A stretch of DNA of 18,644 nt from Bacteroidales bacterium UBA5342 (GCA_002408065.1 DHQI01000065.1:1-18644), one strand, 5' to 3'; positions 8,290 to 17,668 are shown, counted from the first letter of the stretch. Translations and numbers: made by a program. Notes: generated by a model not told the origin, from the sequence alone.

Positions 8290-8297
8290 TAAGTTTG
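8290..8297 (+). promoter_or_regulatory. Possible internal promoter box TAAGTTTG
   Basis: The 67-bp gap before the GH-A gene contains TAAGTTTG, an exact TAnnTTTG match, which would give a leader of about 26 nt. No clear -33 element lies upstream, so this could be chance in AT-rich DNA. Confidence 0.3.
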
Positions 8298-8329
8298 TTT
8301 TTATATTGTAAATATTTTAAAAAATTTGA

Positions 8330-11300
8330 ATGATGAAATTTTCCCTAGTGCTTTTGATGTTTCTCTTTGCAATGACTGCAAGGACACAGACATATCCTTT
8401 TAATTTGCCTGAAAATTTTACGGCAACTTTAAATGTGGATTCACAAGAGGAGGAAGTGTTCAATAACCTGCTTTTGGGAGTGAATATCCATGATTTGGCT
8501 CATGCAGAAGGCCAAGAGCTCGTTCGTGATTTTGATCCAATAACGATTCGTTTCCCTCATGGCTTGTTTGCCAACTGGTACGATTGGGAACAAGATAAGG
8601 CACGCCTGTATGGTGAAGAAAAAGTGACTTATACTAGGGCAGATGGTTCTACCAGAACTGTAGAGATAAGCTATTTAAGTAGCATTAAGATAATGGATTC
8701 GAAGAATTTGTATGTTGGTATTGATGGGTTGAATGGGCTTAATAATGAACGCAAAGCTGCACGTGGTGAAGGCTACGATATGATGTGGACCTTTAATATG
8801 AGTGCTGATGGCACCGACTTTAATAATGGAAGTCCGGTGTCTGTTGCCCGTTACAAAGACCTTATCGCACGAGGGTTTCAGGTGAAAGCCATTGAAATGG
8901 GAAATGAAAATTTTTATGCCGGTCAACGTAGTTCTATTATACCTAACCACTCAGATTATATTGCGCGTGCTAAGGACATGTATAAAGCGCTAAAAGCTCT
9001 AGATCCTGACCTTAAACTGTCGGTGAACTTAGAGCGCAAAAGTAATCCGGCCAATACGGGGTGGAACACTGATCTAACTAAAGATGGCACGGATTATTTT
9101 GATGCCGTATCGGTACATACTTATGTGGGCTATGATCCCGATGACAACTCGAATAGCAATGAGGCTTATTCTGTGGCATTGACTGCTCGTGAAGTTCTAC
9201 GTAAAACCATTGACGATTACTCCAAAGTAGTGGCGCCGGATAAGCCCATATGGCTTACTGAGTGGGGCGTACGCTCGGGTGGACCCAATGCCGTGTCTGC
9301 TCTTGGAGCGGCGGACTGTTATATGTTTATGAGTGAGCATCAAGATACCTATGAGCGTGCCAATTGGTTTTCGGTTAATGGTAAACTGAATTCGCACTTG
9401 GTTTGGGAAACCGTCAACGGTAAAGAAGTGAAAAAGCAACCACTGGAGAAAACCTCTTATGGTTCTTTATATGAGATTGTTCGCTCTGTCTATGAGAATA
9501 GTACTATGTTGGGTAGCTCAATGGAGGTGCCTAAGTTAGATGGTGTGGTCAATGCTGTCAATGCGAGGGCGGTGAAAAAAGACGGCAAGACGCTCATTTT
9601 TGTGCTGAATATGACAGATAGACAGGTGCCTTTTGTTATAAATATGGATGGGCAGCGCTTTTTTGGAGAGTTTGAACATAAGACTTTTGCTTTCTCATCT
9701 ATGGATGATGAGATAAGCTTACCTTATCATCAAGATCCTTTGGAGTTGGTTAAAGAGGGACGCGGTAATATTTATTTGCCAAAACTCTCAATGAATGTCA
9801 TAGAGTTAAAGAATGATGACGTTATGCCTTTGGAATTTGTAGGTTTACATAATCAAGATGTGATTGATAAAGGAAGTAACTTGGAGGTGGAAGTCAAGGT
9901 TGGTGATGCGTTTAAATCGCTAGCACTTTACGTCAATGATTCCCTTTTATCGACCAAAACGGAAGCTCCATATACCTGGTCAGGCTTTCCTCAATTGATT
10001 AATATGATTGATGCTAGCTATACATTTAAGCTTGTAGGTCAAATGCAAAATGATGAGTTGGTGGAGCATAGCATTACCCTTACAACGCCAGAGCAGTGGG
10101 CATTCACAGAAGGATATCGTCCACATTCTATCCCCGGAATAATCAATGCAGCGAGTTATGATTATGGGGGTGAAAATGTAGCTTTTTACGACAAGTCAGT
10201 GCAGAACCCAGCGAGTTATAACTACCGAGGAAGCGATAAAGTCGATCTTAGCAAAGATGGTAATGGCGTGAAATACCTTCAAGGGAATGAATGGCTGGAA
10301 TATACTGTAGAGGTTGAGCGTTCTGGAACCTACGACTTGGCAGTGAAGCATCAGACCCGACGTAGCCCCGCATTTGAAGCCTTTACGATGTCATTTGAAG
10401 ATGCTGGCGATTTATTTTCTAAAGTAGTATGTACAAATACCGGAAGTAGTGCTACTGCAGTGGATACCTTTAGTAGTGCGTATTTAGAAAAAGGACGTCA
10501 TATCCTACGTTTAGGCATTGATGGTTATGGTTGGGATTTGGATTACTTTGAATTTATTCTGACTTCGAATCCTATTGATTATATCAATGTGGGGACTTTA
10601 GCTAACCCAATCAATCCTCAATCGTATGACAAAGGCAAAGCCGTAAGTGTTTTAGCATCTCCATTAGATAGTCTTGGATTTGATTTTGGAGGGTGGTTTA
10701 CCAATGCAGCCTTTAGTGATACCGTTACAGTGCCTGCGATTTCTGATACCGATGATATGGCCAAAGTTTTTTATGCTAAATGGCAACCTCAAGTCCTGAA
10801 AGGAGAAGTTTTGGTGTATGGCGATGTCTTAGAGGGAGAAACATTACGAGTGGATACTACTTATATCCAAAATAATTCAGGGGCATTAATGTATCAATGG
10901 CAAGTGCTTGAAGGGGAAAGTTTTACAGATATAGTCGGGGCGCAATCTCCTCGTTTTGTAATTACGCCAGATGTTGTTGGAAAACAGCTCCGTGTCGTCG
11001 TTACGAGTTCGCTTCAAACCGGTGAATTAACGAGTGCAGCAAGCAATGCTGTATTAGCTCAAGGAGCCAACACCTATACCATTACCTACGATGCAAATGG
11101 TGGAGAGGATGGTGAACAAAGCTCCGAACGTGTTGGCTATGGGGGCTTCCCAACCTTTGTTGCTCGTCCTGTACGTGAAGGCTATACTGTGGCTGTTTGG
11201 ACTAATGCGCAAGGTGACACATTAAGTGCTAATTCTGTTATCGTTTCTGATACGACTCTTTATGCTAAATGGGAGGTTAATATTAGATACAAGGTGTCCT

Positions 11301-12145
11301 TTGTTTTAAATGATTCTGTCATTGATTTGATGACTGATAATTATCCTGCAACATTGCCATTTATGCCTGAAGAGCCATCACAAGCCGATTCTACTTTTGA
11401 GGGATGGTTTACAGCCAATGATGAGCCTTTTGATACGACCAATTTAGTGTTTGAAGACCTGAAAATATACCCTTTGTGGGAGGTCAAACGTTTCCCTATT
11501 GAAGTGGTTTCAAATGGTGGTAATGTTATTTTTGAACCTTCTGCAAGTTCGTATCCTATTCATACAGAAGTGAAATTGATTGCTGTGCCAAGCTCTCGTA
11601 ATGCATTTGTCAATTGGACAGGGGATTTACAAAGTACGGATTCAATCATTACCGTTACAGTTGATTCGACTATTCACCTTACGGCAAATTATCAAAGCTT
11701 ACCTTACTATTCGCTATATGTATTCTCAATGGGCAATGGCACTGTAAGTCAAACTCCAAACCAAAGCTATTATATATCTGGTACAGATGTACAGATTACG
11801 GCTACTCCAAGCAGTAACTATGAATTTGATACGTGGTCGGGCGATTATGAGGGCAATGAAAACCCTTTAACAATAACCTTGAAAAATAATATGTTTATTT
11901 ACGCTAATTTTAAGCCTATAGCTGCAGGTGTTAATGAGGTGAGTGATGTGGTGCTTCAGGTGTATCCAAACCCTAGCACTTCAGGCGTATTTAAGTTTAA
12001 TAAATACAGCGACTATGAACTTTATTCGGTTTCAGGTACTAGAGTTATGTTTGGTGAAGGTGAATCTTTAGATATATCAATGTATCCTAAGGGAATGTAC
12101 TTTTTGAAGTTATCAAGCAGCATTCACCGTATTGTATATAAATAA
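8330..12145 (+). CDS. Secreted clan GH-A retaining glycosidase with Ig-like, CBM6-like, InlB-type repeats and T9SS tail
   Basis: A 1271-residue modular enzyme. Residues 1-20 are a signal peptide (ATG 8333 is an alternative start). Residues ~25-490 are a TIM-barrel glycosidase with 'TIRFPHGLFANWYDW' at the start, acid/base Glu193 in 'EMGNENF' and nucleophile Glu311 in 'WLTEWG'. This pattern fits clan GH-A families such as GH39, GH51 or GH79, but I cannot settle which. Then follow the Ig-like domain shared with the two upstream secreted proteins (~499-586), a CBM6-like domain (~595-745, 'EWLEYTVEVERSGTYDLAV', 'DLDYFEF'), an InlB/Listeria-Bacteroides repeat (~751-818), an Ig-like unit (~824-912), two more InlB-type repeats (~914-1050), two divergent InlB-type repeats ('FVNWTGD', 'FDTWSGDY', ~1052-1198) and a T9SS sorting domain ('QVYPNPSTS', ~1205-1271). 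It should act outside the cell or on its surface. A beta-xylosidase or beta-glucuronidase role would suit an ulvan locus but is not shown by the sequence. Confidence 0.8.
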   Translation: MMKFSLVLLMFLFAMTARTQTYPFNLPENFTATLNVDSQEEEVFNNLLLGVNIHDLAHAEGQELVRDFDPITIRFPHGLFANWYDWEQDKARLYGEEKVTYTRADGSTRTVEISYLSSIKIMDSKNLYVGIDGLNGLNNERKAARGEGYDMMWTFNMSADGTDFNNGSPVSVARYKDLIARGFQVKAIEMGNENFYAGQRSSIIPNHSDYIARAKDMYKALKALDPDLKLSVNLERKSNPANTGWNTDLTKDGTDYFDAVSVHTYVGYDPDDNSNSNEAYSVALTAREVLRKTIDDYSKVVAPDKPIWLTEWGVRSGGPNAVSALGAADCYMFMSEHQDTYERANWFSVNGKLNSHLVWETVNGKEVKKQPLEKTSYGSLYEIVRSVYENSTMLGSSMEVPKLDGVVNAVNARAVKKDGKTLIFVLNMTDRQVPFVINMDGQRFFGEFEHKTFAFSSMDDEISLPYHQDPLELVKEGRGNIYLPKLSMNVIELKNDDVMPLEFVGLHNQDVIDKGSNLEVEVKVGDAFKSLALYVNDSLLSTKTEAPYTWSGFPQLINMIDASYTFKLVGQMQNDELVEHSITLTTPEQWAFTEGYRPHSIPGIINAASYDYGGENVAFYDKSVQNPASYNYRGSDKVDLSKDGNGVKYLQGNEWLEYTVEVERSGTYDLAVKHQTRRSPAFEAFTMSFEDAGDLFSKVVCTNTGSSATAVDTFSSAYLEKGRHILRLGIDGYGWDLDYFEFILTSNPIDYINVGTLANPINPQSYDKGKAVSVLASPLDSLGFDFGGWFTNAAFSDTVTVPAISDTDDMAKVFYAKWQPQVLKGEVLVYGDVLEGETLRVDTTYIQNNSGALMYQWQVLEGESFTDIVGAQSPRFVITPDVVGKQLRVVVTSSLQTGELTSAASNAVLAQGANTYTITYDANGGEDGEQSSERVGYGGFPTFVARPVREGYTVAVWTNAQGDTLSANSVIVSDTTLYAKWEVNIRYKVSFVLNDSVIDLMTDNYPATLPFMPEEPSQADSTFEGWFTANDEPFDTTNLVFEDLKIYPLWEVKRFPIEVVSNGGNVIFEPSASSYPIHTEVKLIAVPSSRNAFVNWTGDLQSTDSIITVTVDSTIHLTANYQSLPYYSLYVFSMGNGTVSQTPNQSYYISGTDVQITATPSSNYEFDTWSGDYEGNENPLTITLKNNMFIYANFKPIAAGVNEVSDVVLQVYPNPSTSGVFKFNKYSDYELYSVSGTRVMFGEGESLDISMYPKGMYFLKLSSSIHRIVYK

Positions 12146-12190
12146 CGGGAGTTTTTAATTAAAACAGCTTCAATAATAAAACCAGTAGTT

Positions 12191-13533
12191 ATGTTAAAAA
12201 AGTTAGTCTTCCTTTTGTTGGTAATGGTGCTATTGCCAAGCAGTAGTTATGCTGTGATGAATAATAGTGCCCAATGGATATGGTAAAACGAAGATGGCCC
12301 TGCCAATACTTGGGGGGCCTTTCGTAAAAGCATCACTCTTGATGAAGTGCCCACAGAGGCTATGACCAAACGGGTGCTGTCTTTTACACTACGGATGAAG
12401 TTGGCCGACTACTTCTGAAGAAGGGGATTGACAATACCATTGCTTATCGTGATGGGGATACAATCCAAGGTTTAGCTCCTGGTTTTGGCGCTTACCGTGG
12501 TAAAAGTAGTGAACTCACTGGGCAAAGCCTGCAATACATTGATCAAGGCATTTGGCAATACTATTACAACACGGGCGATAAAGCCACTCTGGCGTTTGCC
12601 TATCCTGCCGTATTCAACTACTTAAAAATATGGAAGATGGGTGATAATGGTTTGCCCGTTCACCGTAAAGGTTATGCCAACTGGGTGGATTGGGGTATTG
12701 ATACAGACCCAACCCCCACCAATGTGGTGCTGTATTATATGGCATTGAAAGCCGCTAAAAATATGGCCATTACTTTAGGTAAAAATGGGGATGTGGTGTG
12801 GTACGATGAGCGCATCAATAGCATCAAGGAAAACTTTGAAAAGGAATACTGGCAGGGCACGCGTTATGGTTCTAAAAATGCTTTGGTCGAAGAGCGTGTA
12901 AGTGCTCTCGCTATTTTGAGCGGTTTGGCCAAAGAAGAGCATTACGACCTATTGGTGGATAGCATCCTACTTCCGGTGCAAAAATCGAGCCCGCACATGG
13001 AGTGGTTGGCCGAAGCGGCCATAATGGAAACAGGACAGTACGATAAAGGCCTTTTGCGTATGCAACAACGCTATCAAGAACAGGTAGATATGGAGTGGTT
13101 AACGACACTTTATGAAAAGTACCAGCCAAAATTGCGAGGTACTTACAATCACGCCTGGAATGCACCAAACTATGTATTATCACGCTATATTGCCGGAATT
13201 TATGCTACTGATGTGGCTTGGGCTACTTTCGATGTGAAACCAAACTTAGCTCATCTAACAACTGTTAAGCAAATTGTGCCTAGCGTAAAAGGGAACATTA
13301 CGTTGGAAGTTAAAAAAATGGAAGAGAACTATTTATTGAAACTGATATCTCCAGCACTTACCTCAGCCACTGTTTTTATTCCAAAAAACGACATCATAAG
13401 TGTTAATGGTGAGGTAGTATGGAAAAATGACAAGCCTAATAGTAAAAGTTATAAAATTCACTGTGTTGACAATGAATTTATTTCTGTAGAGGTACAAGCT
13501 GGTACTTGGAGGTTAGAATCACGAAAGAACTAA
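12191..13533 (+). pseudogene. Broken GH78 alpha-L-rhamnosidase (nonsense codon and ~1 kb deletion)
   Basis: This is a decayed paralogue of the intact gene that follows. ATG 12191 opens a signal peptide ('MLKKLVFLLLVMVLLPSSSYA') and 'NSAQWIW', then TAA at 12284-12286 stands where the intact copy has a Gln codon. Homology continues ('NTWGAFRKSITLDEVP') to about 12361, then jumps to 'DQTGAVFYTTDE' from 12364 in a different frame. Against the intact copy about 1 kb is missing, including the beta-sandwich domains and the acidic residues of the 'DCPDRER...WIGD' motif. From 12364 the frame is clean to the stop at 13531-13533 and covers the rest of the (alpha/alpha)6 barrel ('YNHAWNAPNYVLSRY') and the C-terminal beta domain. 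The downstream ORF from ATG 12637 cannot be an active enzyme. It ends two bases before a possible start of the next gene. Confidence 0.85.
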
Positions 13534-13568
13534 ATATGCAAACTGTTAAAACACACATTACTAAAACA

Positions 13569-15908
13569 ATGAAAAAGATTTTCCTATTTACTTTAGTCTT
13601 GATTGCGCTAAATGCTAATGCCGCCGACTGGCACAATGCCCAATGGATATGGCAAGAACAAGACACGACACCTAATACTTGGGTCAGCTTTCGCAAAACA
13701 GTAACATTGGAGGAGGTGCCAGCAGTAGTGGAAGCCCATATCTCTGTGGATAGTAAGTTTTGGCTGTGGATTAACGGTGAGATGGTCCTTTTTGAAGGGG
13801 GATTGTCGCGTGGCCCAAGCCAAGCAGGCGAGTGGGATAGAAAGAAAAAAATCACCCCAACGAATTCGTGGTACGAGACGGTGAACATTCAACCATATTT
13901 AAAGCAAGGGAAGAATACCATTGCTATTCTAGTGTGGTTTTGGGGCCGCGAAAGCCATAAAGGAACCCATATTAATAGTGGAAAAGGAGCGATGCTATTT
14001 TCATCAACAATGGGCAAGCAAACGGTAGTTTCTGATGCCTCTTGGAAAGTAAAACAGCATCCGGCCTACGACAATACCATTCCACAAGCCAGTAAAGCCA
14101 TCGTGCAGTACTCTGTAATGTATAATGCGCAAGCGGACTTAAACGATTGGACGGATCAGGCGTGGTACAGCCCCGACTATTCGGATGAAAACTGGTTGGC
14201 GGCTGATGAAAAAGGAGCTTTGGGTGTAGCGCCTTGGTATGCGGTAGAACCCAATATCGTACCTCCATTGATTAACCACGGGCTTCAAGATTACGCCAAC
14301 CATCGCGACTTACAATTGCCATTTGTGGCTAAAGGTGGAGTGGTAAAAGCAAAACTACCGTTTAACAAACAAATCACACCCTACCTGGAGGTAGAAGCAA
14401 AGGCGGGTGATACTATTTTTATCACTACTGACAACCGCCTGAATCGCATCAATGCTACCTATATTTGTAAAGATGGTAAACAATCTTTTGAGAGTTTCTC
14501 GTGGATGAACGGGCACGAAGTACGTTATACTATTCCCGAGGGTGTAAAAGTAACGGCCTTAAAATACCGCTGGATGAGTGTGGGTGAAATGGTAGGTAAA
14601 TTTGAAGTGGATGACCCATTTTATACCCGCCTATGGGAGATGGGAAACAACACATTATTTGTGTGTGCCCGTGACAACTTTATGGATTGTCCGGATCGTG
14701 AACGTGCTTTGTGGATTGGCGATGTGGCTGACCAAACAGGCTATTTGTTTTATTCAATGGATAATGCCGGCCGTCAATTGCTTAAAAAGGCGGTGTTGCA
14801 AACCTTGAGCTTTAGTCAGGATGGTGTGCTGGGTGCTTTAGGGCCTTTGCGCGTGCGCGAATTGGTAGGGCAAAGTCTGCAATTCATTTCTGGTGTGGTG
14901 TGGCCTTATTATTTCAATACTGGTGATTTAGAAACTTTAGAAACGGTATATCCTTATGTGTATGGCTATTTAGATCTTTTCCCTATGGGAAGCGATGGTT
15001 TGCAAGAGTACCGAAAAGGTAAAAGCCCCGATTCTTGGGATTGGTTAGACTGGGGGGTGAAGGGAACACTTGATAAATTTCCTATGCAACCAGCCTACTA
15101 TTACCAAGCTTTGGTAGAGGCTAAAAAAATGGCTGAAGTATTAGGTAAAGTGGAGCATCTGGATTTTTACTCTTCGCGAATCAACAGCATCAAAGCGAAT
15201 TATGACAAAGCCTTTTGGAAAGATGGTTATTATAGCTCAAATGTTGAATTTAAGGATGATAGAGCCAATGCTTTGGCCGTGACCTCTGGTTTGGCAAAAC
15301 CTGAGAACTACGAAGCGATTGTGAATAATGTTCTTATCCCTAACCGCTTTGGTAGTCCACACTTCGAGTGGGTAGCCGAGGAGGCTTTATTCCTTGCAGG
15401 GAATCCGGAAGCGTCATTAGCGAGAATGAAAGATATGTACCAAAGTCAGGTGGAATCTGGTCTTTCTACCTTGTACGAAATGTTCCCTAAAGGCGGGAGT
15501 TACAACCACGCTTGGAATGGTTCCAATACCATATTGTCGAAATACGTGGCAGGGGTAAAGCCCACTAAAGTAGCGTGGAGCGAATATGAGATTAAACCTA
15601 CATTGTTACATCTTAAGAACCTCAAGAAAACCATTCCAACGGTGAAAGGGATCATTGATTTGAGCATCAAAAAGAGCGCCAAAGATTATCAGCTAACACT
15701 AAACTCGCCAAAAGAAACAACAGCCATTGTCGGTATTCCCAAAGAGGGAAAACACGTGGCTGAGGTGAGCGTGAATGGCGTTACTGTTTGGAAAAAAGGG
15801 AAGAGCAAAAAGACTTTGGAAGGCTTAAGTTTTGAATGTGAAGATGAGGAATATGTATGCCTTAAACTAGGTGCAGGAGAGTGGGAGCTTACAGCTATTT
15901 ATAAATAA
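13569..15908 (+). CDS. GH78 alpha-L-rhamnosidase, intact copy
   Basis: Predicted inverting alpha-L-rhamnosidase that removes terminal rhamnose from ulvan-derived oligosaccharides, probably in the periplasm because it has a cleavable signal peptide ('MKKIFLFTLVLIALNANA') and no T9SS tail or lipobox. ATG 13569 is chosen because it starts directly at that signal; ATG 13536 would add 11 polar residues. About 779 residues: N-terminal beta-sandwich region (~20-330), (alpha/alpha)6 barrel (~345-690) and C-terminal beta domain (~695-779). The family motif 'DCPDRERALWIGD' gives Asp373, Glu378 and Asp385, with the same spacing (5 and 7) that I recall for Asp567/Glu572/Asp579 of Bacillus RhaB. Glu637 in 'TLYEMF' is a candidate general base near 'YNHAW'. 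It follows the broken tandem copy and shares its whole remaining architecture, so function has been kept in this copy only. Confidence 0.88.
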   Translation: MKKIFLFTLVLIALNANAADWHNAQWIWQEQDTTPNTWVSFRKTVTLEEVPAVVEAHISVDSKFWLWINGEMVLFEGGLSRGPSQAGEWDRKKKITPTNSWYETVNIQPYLKQGKNTIAILVWFWGRESHKGTHINSGKGAMLFSSTMGKQTVVSDASWKVKQHPAYDNTIPQASKAIVQYSVMYNAQADLNDWTDQAWYSPDYSDENWLAADEKGALGVAPWYAVEPNIVPPLINHGLQDYANHRDLQLPFVAKGGVVKAKLPFNKQITPYLEVEAKAGDTIFITTDNRLNRINATYICKDGKQSFESFSWMNGHEVRYTIPEGVKVTALKYRWMSVGEMVGKFEVDDPFYTRLWEMGNNTLFVCARDNFMDCPDRERALWIGDVADQTGYLFYSMDNAGRQLLKKAVLQTLSFSQDGVLGALGPLRVRELVGQSLQFISGVVWPYYFNTGDLETLETVYPYVYGYLDLFPMGSDGLQEYRKGKSPDSWDWLDWGVKGTLDKFPMQPAYYYQALVEAKKMAEVLGKVEHLDFYSSRINSIKANYDKAFWKDGYYSSNVEFKDDRANALAVTSGLAKPENYEAIVNNVLIPNRFGSPHFEWVAEEALFLAGNPEASLARMKDMYQSQVESGLSTLYEMFPKGGSYNHAWNGSNTILSKYVAGVKPTKVAWSEYEIKPTLLHLKNLKKTIPTVKGIIDLSIKKSAKDYQLTLNSPKETTAIVGIPKEGKHVAEVSVNGVTVWKKGKSKKTLEGLSFECEDEEYVCLKLGAGEWELTAIYK

Positions 15909-16014
15909 AAATTATTGTTTAGCTTACCAGCGTTTAAAAGACGACACATTTTTTGGGGGTATAAGTGTTTTTATATAAAAAACGAACGATCCTTTTATAG
16001 TATATTCGTTTATT

Positions 16015-16062
16015 GAGAGTCCGGTATAGAATTTACACCTCTAAATTCTATGCGGGACTCTC
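16015..16062. terminator. Long stem-loop, probable terminator
   Basis: Arms 16015-16034 and 16043-16062 pair at 18 of 20 positions, with one G-T wobble among the exceptions, around an 8-nt loop (ACACCTCT). It is far stronger than its surroundings. Only a short T-run (TTTG) follows on the plus strand, so termination is likely but a structured leader or small RNA is also possible. Confidence 0.6.
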
Positions 16063-16181
16063 TTTGTAAATTATACTCAACATAAGAGGCAATAATATTC
16101 AAATTGATGTAATCATTATATTCTGCATCATTATTTCAAATATTTGGTGTATAAGTGCAATTTTTAGTGAATGAAGTGTAC

Positions 16182-16189
16182 TATATTTG
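16182..16189 (+). promoter_or_regulatory. Bacteroidetes -7 promoter box for PL25-GH88 unit
   Basis: TATATTTG matches TAnnTTTG exactly and is the same octamer as the box of the regulator gene. It would start a transcript near 16195 with a leader of about 95 nt before ATG 16292. The -33 region (T-rich run near 16161) is weak. Confidence 0.5.
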
Positions 16190-16291
16190 TAGAGTTGTGA
16201 GCGTCTATAGCTGCCTTTCAGTACAATTTATTGTCGTATTAAAGGATTATGGTGGATCACGATCAAGTACTAATTCACAAGCTAATAATTA

Positions 16292-17668
16292 ATGAAACAT
16301 CAATTTATCCTTCTAGCATTATTCAGTATGCTTTTACACTCTTGTCAGGATGCACAAGAAACCGTCAACTATTTCTCAAATAATGCATTCGGTAATCCCA
16401 TAGTGGGGCATAATGGTGAGCATTATAAGGGCGTCACTTATGTTGGGTATCAAGGAGAAAAGGAAGATCCTTATGTGGTAGCTTATGACCATAACAAAAA
16501 AGAATGGATAGGCCCCTATAAAGTCGGCACGAGTCTGCTTGGCAAAACACCCGGAAAAAGAATAGACAACCACGGAAAACCTACGCTCATAGTGGATGCT
16601 GATGGCTACATTCATGTAGTTTTTGGGGGGCATGGTGGAAGTCCCGCTTTGGGCGAAAATAAGCTGGGAAATTATAATGCAGGTAAGCAAATCCATATGG
16701 TAACAAAAAATCCAATGGATATATCATCTTGGGAAGAGATGGATAACCTTCCTCCTTTTGCTACTTATAGTCAGTTTCTGAAAATGGATAATGGAGATCT
16801 TTTCCTATTTTATCGTCACGGTGCTCACCGTAGCAACTGGGTGTATCAAGTCTCAAAAGACAATGGTCGTACTTTTACGTCCAAAGTGTCTATTGTGAAA
16901 GCAAAACCAACAAAGGCTACGGCCCAGTGTTCCGATATTTTTGATTCTTGGTACCTCGATTTTCAGCATGGTGCGGGTAACGATATCATAGTAAACTACA
17001 ATTATCATATTTGTAAAAACATGAAACCCCACTATAGCGAGCGTAACAATGCTTATTACATGATCTTTGATACAGACAAAAAAAGTTGGTACAATATCAA
17101 AGGACAAAAACTCGAGCTTCCTATCACAAAGGAATATGCAGACGCTATGACTTTAGCGGTTAATACAGGTGATAAATGGGTGCAGAACGGTACTTCTTGT
17201 CTGGATAATCAGGGCAGGCCTCACATTAGTTTTTATCAAGGCGAAAATGATGGCTCGGTTAATGGTAGTCCCAAGCAATTGTCACATTACTGGTGGAACG
17301 GTAAAGAGTGGCAGGGGGGGGCAGCAGGTGTGCCGGTAGAAGCGCGCGGTGAAATGGTAGCAAAATCGCCTTCAGAACTAAGCTTTTTATTAGGAAATGG
17401 ACAAGACGGATATGGTGAGGTAGCTTGGTGGCATAGCAATGATAGCGGTCAAACTTTTACAAAAGAACAAGTATGTATCAATGCAAAAGGGGGACGCTTT
17501 ACCTTGGCCAATTTTATAAAAAATGCCCATCCTGATGCACGTATTGTTGCCACTCAAAAAATTGAGGGAACGCCATATTCTAAGATTTATCTCTTGGGCG
17601 AAAATGGCCCGATAAAGCGTAGTAAGGAGGAGGCTGAGGTCCTAAATCTCGTTGATAATCAAAAATAG
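16292..17668 (+). CDS. PL25-type ulvan lyase lipoprotein
   Basis: Predicted beta-propeller ulvan lyase of 458 residues. The signal ends in a lipobox ('LLHSC', Cys18); the following 'QDAQE' is acidic and loosely resembles a Bacteroidetes surface-export signal, so it may face outward. The rest is a single BNR_4-like domain with no extra modules. His94 ('DNHG'), His114 ('GGHGG'), Tyr159 and Arg175 ('YRHG') are spaced 20, 45 and 16 apart, exactly the spacing I recall for His123, His143, Tyr188 and Arg204 of the PL25 lyase PLSV_3936, where they are the catalytic histidines, the general acid tyrosine and the charge-neutralising arginine. The gene is 43 bp ahead of a GH88 gene that would process its products, so the two form an operon. 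It is a different family from the secreted PL24 enzyme upstream. Confidence 0.85.
   Translation: MKHQFILLALFSMLLHSCQDAQETVNYFSNNAFGNPIVGHNGEHYKGVTYVGYQGEKEDPYVVAYDHNKKEWIGPYKVGTSLLGKTPGKRIDNHGKPTLIVDADGYIHVVFGGHGGSPALGENKLGNYNAGKQIHMVTKNPMDISSWEEMDNLPPFATYSQFLKMDNGDLFLFYRHGAHRSNWVYQVSKDNGRTFTSKVSIVKAKPTKATAQCSDIFDSWYLDFQHGAGNDIIVNYNYHICKNMKPHYSERNNAYYMIFDTDKKSWYNIKGQKLELPITKEYADAMTLAVNTGDKWVQNGTSCLDNQGRPHISFYQGENDGSVNGSPKQLSHYWWNGKEWQGGAAGVPVEARGEMVAKSPSELSFLLGNGQDGYGEVAWWHSNDSGQTFTKEQVCINAKGGRFTLANFIKNAHPDARIVATQKIEGTPYSKIYLLGENGPIKRSKEEAEVLNLVDNQK

Larger units (their letters stand above)
15909..16291. other. Intergenic region with hairpin and promoter box
   Basis: No coding potential was found in these 383 bp. 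The left part carries a long hairpin (16015-16062) and the right part a promoter-like box (16182-16189), which together mark the end of the GH2-GH78 transcription unit and the start of the PL25-GH88 unit. The stretch between them is AT-rich without further recognisable structure. Confidence 0.6.

Noticed and set aside
12637..13533. Open frame taken as a complete small glycosidase gene
   Set aside because: The frame and homology extend upstream to 12364 without a start, and the part before it matches the N-terminus of the paralogue. It is the 3' remnant of a broken GH78 gene.
13506..13568. Upstream extension of the intact GH78 gene
   Set aside because: The extra residues are polar, overlap the end of the pseudogene and push the signal peptide inward. 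ATG 13569 gives a normal signal sequence.
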